From: Pseudobdellovibrionaceae bacterium | GTDB taxonomy: Bacteria; Bdellovibrionota; Bdellovibrionia; Bdellovibrionales; UBA1609 | Direction: 5' to 3' | DNA length: 7,859 nucleotides | NCBI GenBank assembly: GCA_026712605.1 | Contig: JAPORL010000111.1 | Span: 1-7,859 of the forward strand | In this document: piece by piece, positions 1 to 5,170 of the stretch | Layout: each line of letters begins with the position of its first letter | Position numbering within the stretch: the first letter of the stretch is position 1 | Notes under the pieces: model-generated | What the model was told of the DNA's origin: nothing | Database searches by the model: none | What the model saw: the letters and a program-made list of their open reading frames with translations, nothing else | Made by a program: the position numbers and the translations under genes

Positions 1-426
1 TTTTATTACTGGGCGCATAATGTAGGACAATCTTTAGTCAATGGAAGTTTAATAAAACGAATAGAAAGATTGAAAAAAAATATCTCTATATCTTGCAATC
101 AATCCACTGCAAAACAAAACAGATGTCTTGCGAGAGAACAAATAAAAAAAGGAGAAGGTCTTAGTAGCTCTTTAGCTTTAAAAATGTTCGCAAATGATCT
201 ATTGAGAACCTACCCTGCAGGAACAACCAAAAGAAAACAAGAGGTCGCTAATTATGTTAAAAATATCTTATCCTCCAGTGAAAAGGTTTTTAATTATGAA
301 GAAGACTCACAAAACACAAACATTATGTTAAAATATTATAAAAACCAAGCCGGCTTAAGCGAAGAAGAAGCCATCCAATTTCAAAAAGAAATTGATGATA
401 TATGCCCTAAAATTAGTTTTGAATAA
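1..426 (+). CDS. Unrecognised protein, C-terminal part (cut by window edge)
   Basis: The frame is open from the first base of the window to a TAA at 424-426, giving about 141 residues. A TTG at position 70 could be read as a start, but it has no Shine-Dalgarno and the frame continues upstream without a stop, so this is most likely the tail of a longer gene starting outside the window. The protein is lysine- and glutamate-rich and hydrophilic, with no membrane segment in the visible part. It has a CNQSTAKQNRC segment (two cysteines ten residues apart) and a late DICPKISFE ending with a third cysteine. The C-terminal half looks helical. I do not recognise a family. It runs toward the ferredoxin gene on the other strand, and the two stops are 21 bp apart with no convincing terminator between them. 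Confidence 0.6.
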   Translation, partial: FYYWAHNVGQSLVNGSLIKRIERLKKNISISCNQSTAKQNRCLAREQIKKGEGLSSSLALKMFANDLLRTYPAGTTKRKQEVANYVKNILSSSEKVFNYEEDSQNTNIMLKYYKNQAGLSEEEAIQFQKEIDDICPKISFE

Positions 427-447
427 AACATCTTAATATCCAAAAGA

Positions 448-888
448 TTACTTGTCATAATTATTCATTCCTTTAGATTTAATCTTTTTAATATCTTCAT
501 CATCTTCTATTAAAATATCACTTTTTGAATAAGCCTCCTCTGCGCTTTTTTTCTGAGTTTTCTTTAAAAATTGTTGTGAAATTTTACCTTGACTAAATCG
601 CTCTTCTTGCTCAGATAAGTCTATGACTACATTTCCAAAACAATATAGCTGACAAGCTAATCGTCTTTGATCTAAGTAATAGCCCTGTCCTATCAACTTT
701 AACTCTTTATTAGAAGGGACTGGTAAATTGGATTCTCCCTCTTTCACGAACACACGACAATCTCCACAGGAACACATTCCATTGCATGAAGATTGAATAT
801 TAAAACCAAGCTCTCTGCTAATTTCCAATACATTTTTACTAGATTCAACATTCACTTCAATATTTTGAGGTATAAATTTTATTTTCAT
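448..888 (-). CDS. 2Fe-2S ferredoxin (adrenodoxin/Isc type) with C-terminal tail
   Basis: A soluble electron carrier of 146 residues. Residues 1-95 are a plant/adrenodoxin-type ferredoxin fold. Cluster ligands are visible as C35, C41 and C44 (C-x5-C-x2-C in CNGMCSCGDC) and C79 in the RLACQ motif; C39 and C83 are extra cysteines. Spacing and the RLACQ motif match the vertebrate-type/Isc ferredoxin group rather than photosynthetic ferredoxins. Residues about 97-146 form a charged lysine/glutamate/aspartate-rich tail, unusual for a roughly 100-residue family. The ATG at 886-888 is preceded by AAGGTGA (896-902) with a 7-nt spacer; this Shine-Dalgarno contains the stop codon of tyrS, so translation is probably coupled. 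It is the last gene of the operon. The redox partner cannot be told from the sequence. Confidence 0.9.
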   Translation of the reverse strand: MKIKFIPQNIEVNVESSKNVLEISRELGFNIQSSCNGMCSCGDCRVFVKEGESNLPVPSNKELKLIGQGYYLDQRRLACQLYCFGNVVIDLSEQEERFSQGKISQQFLKKTQKKSAEEAYSKSDILIEDDEDIKKIKSKGMNNYDK

Positions 889-895
889 TGTTTAT

Positions 896-902
896 TCACC
901 TT
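896..902 (-). promoter_or_regulatory. Shine-Dalgarno of the ferredoxin gene, overlapping the tyrS stop
   Basis: On the minus strand the bases read AAGGTGA, 7 nt before the ferredoxin ATG. The TGA is the stop codon of tyrS. This fixes the ferredoxin start and argues for co-translation with tyrS. Confidence 0.7.
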
Positions 903-2452
903 TTTTCTGTACTCCTAATTTTCTTTTTTAAATCTTCAATGGAAGAATCTTTCCAATTATTAAATATTTCTTTAGTTTTTTTTGAGCAGTTACTTAACCC
1001 CTCATTCCCTTCACTATCAAGATATCTATAGTTTTCAATTTTCATTTTTAAACTGTTTAAAGAAATATCTGCTTTTTTAAATTCCAAATCTTCATTTATA
1101 AATACTTTTTCTTTTTTTTCTAAACCTTCTTTTATTTTTCTATAAATAAAATAAGCTTTTAACTCATGGATAGTTTCCCACTTTAAATTTATTCTTTTAA
1201 AATTTCTTTTTCCAAAGCTTAATAAAAATTCTTTATTTTTTGTTAAATCAATAACTATTTTCGGATCTGTTAGTTTTTTCCCATCTTTTTTTACAGCTCC
1301 TGACAAAATAGCTCTACGGGCTGAGCTGTTAGAAGATTCTAAACCTATTTTTTTTAATAAATCACAAATTCCTATCTCCTTAGTTTCAATATCTTGTTCT
1401 TCAAGAATTTGATCAGGGAGTCCTTTATTAGAGAAAATTCTTACAAACTCCTTTTGAGTTTCATGAGCTTTTTTTTCTCCATAAAAAGAGGAAACCAATA
1501 GCCAAGCTAATTTCTCCTTTTCTTTTTTAGGATGATAATTCTTTTTATTTAAGTCTTTTTTTCCCTCTGTGAATACATTCCAATAACGAATCAGCAGTTC
1601 ATCAGATATTTTCATAATTTTACCATAAATATCTTTTGGACTGTCATTGAAGCTTATAGCATTATCAAAACTTTTAGACATTTTTTGTTTTCCATCCAAA
1701 CCTTCTAAAAGTGGAAGGGTTAAAACAACTTGGGGTTTTTGTTTATACTCCTGCTGTAAATCACGACCTAATAACAGGTTAAAAGTTTGATCTGTTCCTC
1801 CAATCTCTATATCAGCTTCTATTTGAACCGAATCATAAGCTTGTAAAATAGGATAAAAAAATTCATGTAGACCAATAGGTTTTCTATTTTTATATCTTGA
1901 AGAGAAATCATTTCTTTCCAGCTGTCTAGCCACTGTAAATTTAGAAGCAACCGATAAAATAAAATCCCGCAAAGAAATTTTATTAAACCATTTAGAATTA
2001 TAAAGCCATTTTGTTTTTTTTAAATCTAAGCGCTTAAAAAAAGATAATATTTTTTGACTATCTGAATCTAATTCCTCTGAGATTATAAAGTTTTCTTTTG
2101 TTGCTTGTTTAATATAAGTTTGTGAATTATCTTTCACTTCTAACACAGAGAGCAAGGGTCTGGTTTTATTTTGACCAGAAGGATCACCTATACAAGCTGT
2201 AAAATCTCCCACCACAAAAATAACCTCATGACCTAAATCCTGAAATTGACATAACTTATGAATTAAAACAGAATGTCCAATATGAATATCTGGTCTGGAA
2301 GGATCAAAACCCGCTTTTACTTTAAGTGATTTTTTTTCTTTTAGTTTTTCTAAAAACTCTTCTTTATTTATTATTTCAACAGCTCCACTAGAAAGAATAT
2401 TATACTGCTGTTCAGCTGTTAATTTTTTCTGTAATAATTTAGATTTTGACAT
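896..2452 (-). CDS. tyrS: Tyrosyl-tRNA synthetase with C-terminal extension
   Basis: Charges tRNA-Tyr with tyrosine in the cytoplasm using ATP. This class I synthetase of the TyrS2/TyrRZ kind has HIGH at residues 57-60 (RPDIHIGHSVL), GGTDQ at 218-222, a KMSKS loop at 257-261, and an S4 RNA-binding domain around 363-402 (DLLKKIGLESSNSSARRAI). The catalytic signatures all look intact. The normal family ends near residue 420, after FGKRNFKRINL. Here the frame runs on to 518 residues with an extra C-terminal module, described separately. The ATG at 2450-2452 lies 14 bp after the rny stop, with only a weak AAG-type ribosome site, so coupling to rny is likely. The operon continues 7 bp later with the ferredoxin. 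Confidence 0.95.
   Translation of the reverse strand: MSKSKLLQKKLTAEQQYNILSSGAVEIINKEEFLEKLKEKKSLKVKAGFDPSRPDIHIGHSVLIHKLCQFQDLGHEVIFVVGDFTACIGDPSGQNKTRPLLSVLEVKDNSQTYIKQATKENFIISEELDSDSQKILSFFKRLDLKKTKWLYNSKWFNKISLRDFILSVASKFTVARQLERNDFSSRYKNRKPIGLHEFFYPILQAYDSVQIEADIEIGGTDQTFNLLLGRDLQQEYKQKPQVVLTLPLLEGLDGKQKMSKSFDNAISFNDSPKDIYGKIMKISDELLIRYWNVFTEGKKDLNKKNYHPKKEKEKLAWLLVSSFYGEKKAHETQKEFVRIFSNKGLPDQILEEQDIETKEIGICDLLKKIGLESSNSSARRAILSGAVKKDGKKLTDPKIVIDLTKNKEFLLSFGKRNFKRINLKWETIHELKAYFIYRKIKEGLEKKEKVFINEDLEFKKADISLNSLKMKIENYRYLDSEGNEGLSNCSKKTKEIFNNWKDSSIEDLKKKIRSTEKR
899..1180 (-). other. Extra C-terminal module of TyrRS, resembling the region preceding HNH nuclease domains
   Basis: Residues 425-518 of the synthetase lie beyond the S4 domain and its usual end. 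The pattern is a helix with LKAYFIYRKI, then SLNSLKMKIENYRYLD, then GLSNCSKKTKEIFNNW. From memory this resembles the block 'SvamKl.NfasLDP...G.kGlsn.sk.dkeiw.ef' found N-terminal to the HNH motif in a group of prokaryotic HNH endonucleases. No HNH residues follow, so no nuclease activity is implied. It might bind nucleic acid, for example tRNA, or a protein. The resemblance is remembered, not computed. Confidence 0.5.
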
Positions 2453-2466
2453 AAAATTCTTATTAT

Positions 2467-4050
2467 TTATCTAGCATGTTCAACAATTCTATACTCTCTA
2501 ATCACACTGACTTTCACTTCCTTATTCAGATTCATTTCTCTTTTTATTTTTTCAGCTATATCCCAACTTAACATAGTCATTTGCTTATCATTTACTACTT
2601 TAAAAGTATCTACAAAAACTCGTATCTCTTGACCAGCTTGAATTGCAAAACTCCTTTTAACACCATCAAAACTATTAGCCAGTGACTCCAAATCTTTTAA
2701 GCGATTGATATAAGTATCCAGTAAATCTCGTTTAGCTCCAGCGCGACTCCGAGATAAATTATAAGCGCACTGTAAGGTATGATCTAATAGGGATTGCGCT
2801 GGCTTTTTACCATCATGACAAGCTATAGCCTGACAAATTTCTACAGACTCACCTTGTTTTTGACAAAACTGTGAGCCCACAAAAGAATAACTTCCTGCCA
2901 TAAAATGTGGCAAACCTAAACCTATAGAATGAAGAAGACCTGCTCGAATTGCTGTTTTTTTATTTGTTTCTAATTCTCCAGCTAATAAAGAAGCAATATA
3001 AGCTACTTCTGTAGAATACTTTAATAGGTTTTGACCTTCTATAAAACGATACTTCAAGCTACCTAATATTTTAACAATCTCAGGGCTAATATCATGAATT
3101 CCCATATCAAAACACACTTTTTTTCCTTCTTCCATCATTTCAGAAAAAAACTCTTTTCTGATTTTTTCGACAACTTCCTCAATAAAAGCAGGGTGAACTC
3201 TGCCTTCTTCCATGAGTTTTTCAATGACCTTTTTTGCAATGGATCGGCGGACAGGATCAAAACAAGAAATGCTTATAGTCTCTTGTCCCTCTCCAATTAT
3301 TAAGTCCACACCACAAGAGGCTTCTAAAGCTCTTATATTCCTTCCTTCTCTACCAATAATTTTTCCTTTTGTAAAAGAACCTGAAATAGGTAAAGTCTCT
3401 ACTGTTCTTTCTGCTGTGACTTCAGCGGAGTAACGAGTCATAGCCTGAGCTAAAAGCAGTTTCGCTTTTTGTTCATGCTCTTTCTTCATATCTTCTTCCA
3501 TTTTTATCAAATCTTTAAAAATCTCTTTTTTTACATTTTGTTTAAATAACTCTTTCAACTCTTTTTTAGCTTCTTCCTTTGTCATCATAGATATTTTTTC
3601 CAAAGTTTTTTCTGATTGTTCTTTTTCATTTTGAGTTCTTAACTTTAAAGCTTCTAGTTGTTGTTGAGAAATCTCTAATAATTCCTTTTCCTGTTTCAGT
3701 TCTTGTTCAGCTCTTTTTAGTTCAGTTTCTTTTATTTGAAATTCAGATTGTAGCTTTTCTTGATTTTTTTTAAGCTGATACTCTTGATCTTTTAATTCTT
3801 GTTTTTCTAATTTAATCTGTTTTTCTAACTTTTTTTTCTGTTCCTCCTCCCATTCTTTTACATTTTGTTTAGATAACCGCTCTATCTTACTGGATTGAGA
3901 TTTTGCGCGATTCAAAATCATATTAACTTCTTTTTTTAAGCTTTGCTCTCTTTTACGAGCTGTTAACATAGAATAAAGAAGAAAAAACAAAGCTCCTACA
4001 AATAAACCAAGTATAAATACAGATAAAGTACCAACAAAGATCATATCCAT
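2467..4050 (-). CDS. rny: Ribonuclease Y homologue with degenerate HD active site
   Basis: RNase Y is a membrane-anchored endoribonuclease that starts mRNA decay. At 527 residues the length is normal. Order: a transmembrane helix at about 4-28, a long charged coiled coil at about 35-200, a KH RNA-binding domain at about 215-280 with an intact IGREGRNI loop, then an HD-type domain at about 340-440 and the conserved C-terminal block (RSFAIQAGQEIRVFV). The HD domain aligns without gaps to the family, but most metal-site residues are changed: the QHS histidine is Y345, the HD pair is H374-S375, IGK is IGL, GSH is GSY (Y388), AHH is CHD (C411, H412, D413), and the late aspartate is Y430. Catalysis is therefore doubtful. 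The start is firm, with AGGAGG 8 nt upstream. It begins 1 bp after the cyclo-ligase stop. Confidence 0.92.
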   Translation of the reverse strand: MDMIFVGTLSVFILGLFVGALFFLLYSMLTARKREQSLKKEVNMILNRAKSQSSKIERLSKQNVKEWEEEQKKKLEKQIKLEKQELKDQEYQLKKNQEKLQSEFQIKETELKRAEQELKQEKELLEISQQQLEALKLRTQNEKEQSEKTLEKISMMTKEEAKKELKELFKQNVKKEIFKDLIKMEEDMKKEHEQKAKLLLAQAMTRYSAEVTAERTVETLPISGSFTKGKIIGREGRNIRALEASCGVDLIIGEGQETISISCFDPVRRSIAKKVIEKLMEEGRVHPAFIEEVVEKIRKEFFSEMMEEGKKVCFDMGIHDISPEIVKILGSLKYRFIEGQNLLKYSTEVAYIASLLAGELETNKKTAIRAGLLHSIGLGLPHFMAGSYSFVGSQFCQKQGESVEICQAIACHDGKKPAQSLLDHTLQCAYNLSRSRAGAKRDLLDTYINRLKDLESLANSFDGVKRSFAIQAGQEIRVFVDTFKVVNDKQMTMLSWDIAEKIKREMNLNKEVKVSVIREYRIVEHAR

Positions 4051-4051
4051 C

Positions 4052-4678
4052 TTAAGTTCCTCCTTTTTTCAAATTTACAGGCCATAAAACAAATTCATCA
4101 GTTACTAAACAGTTCATTAAAACATCCTGAGAAGATAAAGGAAGAGTGATAGGATTAATCTGTTCTGTAAAAGCTACACCAATAAATAAAACTTGATTCA
4201 AAAAATCATTGGCGTTAAATTTTTTCTGAAGGCTAGACAAAGTTTTATCATAATACGCAAGTCCTCTTCCCAAGCGACCTCCTTCTCTGTCAAAAGCTAG
4301 GCCTGGAATCAAAAAAGTAGAAATATCTTTAAGAGAAACTTTACTTTTACTTTTAGAAACCGGTTCTAAAATACTAAATTTATTTTCTTCCCATAAATTT
4401 TCTTTATTAGTATAAAAAACCAGCTTTTTATTTTCAATTTTAGGAAAGCAAATTTTATTTTTCCAAACTGAATAAAAAGCAGATAATGAAGGCTCTTGTT
4501 TAAAAGCATGGTAAACGGCAATAAGATTAGCTTTTTTCCATAAGGGCAAGTTCAACATCATCTCATTTATTTTTTTAGTTTTTTGTCTTCTTTGATATAA
4601 AGACATTTTGCTAAGTTTAAGACTATAAACTCTTCTAAGAAATTTTTTATCCGATTTGAAAGCTAAAGACTTTGTCAC
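4052..4678 (-). CDS. fau: 5-formyltetrahydrofolate cyclo-ligase
   Basis: Uses ATP to convert 5-formyl-THF into 5,10-methenyl-THF, returning the folate to one-carbon metabolism in the cytoplasm. The protein has 208 residues, close to the family's usual 180-200. Visible signatures are an N-terminal basic helix (KKFLRRVYSLKLS), the YHAFKQE strand at 56-62, and the C-terminal signature at about 124-145, IPGLAFDREGGRLGRG followed by LAYYDK. The family normally has GRGxGYYD or GYGxGYYD there; here the third glycine is A141. IGVAF at 166-170 also fits. The start is a GTG at 4676-4678, supported by AGAAGG 8 nt upstream. That ribosome site lies in a short inverted repeat. zapA is 57 bp upstream and rny 1 bp downstream, a conserved neighbourhood in proteobacteria. 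Confidence 0.9.
   Translation of the reverse strand: MTKSLAFKSDKKFLRRVYSLKLSKMSLYQRRQKTKKINEMMLNLPLWKKANLIAVYHAFKQEPSLSAFYSVWKNKICFPKIENKKLVFYTNKENLWEENKFSILEPVSKSKSKVSLKDISTFLIPGLAFDREGGRLGRGLAYYDKTLSSLQKKFNANDFLNQVLFIGVAFTEQINPITLPLSSQDVLMNCLVTDEFVLWPVNLKKGGT
4059..4064 (-). promoter_or_regulatory. Strong Shine-Dalgarno of rny
   Basis: AGGAGG on the minus strand, 8 nt before the rny ATG at 4050 and inside the last codons of the cyclo-ligase gene. It is the best ribosome site in the window, so the RNase Y homologue is probably well translated despite its altered active site. Confidence 0.8.
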
Positions 4679-4686
4679 AATAAATA

Positions 4687-4702
4687 CCTTCTCTTAGAGA
4701 AG
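4687..4702 (-). promoter_or_regulatory. Inverted repeat covering the cyclo-ligase ribosome site
   Basis: Plus-strand bases 4688-4702 read CTTCTCTTAGAGAAG, a perfect 7-bp inverted repeat around one base. In the minus-strand transcript it can fold as CTTCTC-TAA-GAGAAG, and the 3' arm plus the next G forms the AGAAGG ribosome site of the GTG-started cyclo-ligase gene. It could limit translation, or be a DNA operator. No U-run follows, so it is not a terminator. Confidence 0.45.
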
Positions 4703-4735
4703 TTATTTAAAGGCAAATTATCTTAAAAGAAAATC

Positions 4736-5032
4736 TCAAAGATTAATTTTAAAACCTGAATTAGAAACTTCCAGATCTGTTAGGATGCTTTTTGCTTGAG
4801 ATTCTATTTGATTGATATTTTTATCAATAGCCTTTTTTAAAAAAAACTTATCTTCGGCTAAATAAAGACAAGTTAAAAATAAGGCTTTTTCAATAGAAAT
4901 TCTCTTATGAGAATTTTGTATTTCTTTTAACTTACTTTCAACCTCTAATTTTAAAGCTTTAAAGACTGTAGGATCATGATCGGTTACCAATTTAAAAGAT
5001 TCTGATTGAAACTCCACATTATAGCTGTTCAT
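4736..5032 (-). CDS. zapA: ZapA-like cell division protein
   Basis: ZapA binds FtsZ and helps bundle the Z-ring at mid-cell. The 98-residue product has the family layout: a short beta-type N-terminus (YNVEFQSESFKLVTDHD), then a helix (VFKALKLEVESKLKEIQ), then a long second helix with ALFLTCLYLAEDKFFLKKAID in the place of the usual 'AaLNiadel' block. Individual residues are weakly conserved, so the call rests on length, layout and its place ahead of the cyclo-ligase and rny. The start is taken at the ATG at 5030-5032, because AGGGG (5038-5042) lies 5 nt upstream; a GTG two codons earlier falls within this ribosome site. It is the first gene after the promoter at 5085-5113. Confidence 0.75.
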   Translation of the reverse strand: MNSYNVEFQSESFKLVTDHDPTVFKALKLEVESKLKEIQNSHKRISIEKALFLTCLYLAEDKFFLKKAIDKNINQIESQAKSILTDLEVSNSGFKINL

Positions 5033-5033
5033 A

Positions 5034-5042
5034 ATCACCCCT
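5034..5042 (-). promoter_or_regulatory. Shine-Dalgarno deciding the zapA start
   Basis: Minus-strand AGGGGTGAT matches the anti-Shine-Dalgarno partner AGGAGGTGAT with one base changed. It places the start at the ATG at 5032 and not at the in-frame GTG at 5038, which it contains. Confidence 0.6.
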
Positions 5043-5070
5043 AAAACATCTGGCTCTTTCTTAAAGAACT

Positions 5071-5085
5071 TCTCTTAAAAAGAGA
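5071..5085. repeat. Inverted repeat at the predicted transcription start of zapA
   Basis: Plus-strand TCTCTTAAAAAGAGA is a 6-bp perfect inverted repeat with a 3-base centre. It begins at the edge of the -10 box and covers the expected start point, a usual repressor position. Another inverted repeat, TTCTTAAAGAA, follows at 5058-5068. The word CTTCTCTTA at 5069-5077 recurs exactly at 4688-4696. Confidence 0.4.
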
Positions 5086-5113
5086 TTATAGATTAAGCTT
5101 ACAATTCGGTCAA
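5085..5113 (-). promoter_or_regulatory. Sigma-70 promoter of the zapA operon
   Basis: On the minus strand TTGACC (5108-5113) is followed by exactly 17 bases and then TATAAT (5085-5090). This is a perfect -10, a five-of-six -35 and ideal spacing, at the only sizeable gap upstream of zapA. Expected transcription start is near 5078, giving a leader of about 45 nt before the zapA ATG. It would drive zapA, the cyclo-ligase, rny, tyrS and the ferredoxin. Read-through from EF-G cannot be excluded, as no clear terminator separates them. Confidence 0.75.
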
Positions 5114-5170
5114 ATTCTACTTATATTTTTTTGTTGAGCTGATAAAAAGCCTGTAATTACTGGATTATTT

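Noticed and set aside
427..450. Possible bidirectional terminator between the convergent genes (ATCTT...AAGAT)
   Set aside because: The stem is only about five weak pairs and no T-run follows on either strand.
3094..3433. Two short plus-strand open frames (69 and 73 codons)
   Set aside because: They lie wholly antisense to the conserved KH and HD region of rny, have no ribosome site, and their products look like reverse-frame reading.
5114..5170. Terminator for EF-G
   Set aside because: Only a four-pair GGCT/AGCT fold is present and it is followed by A, not U, in the transcript.
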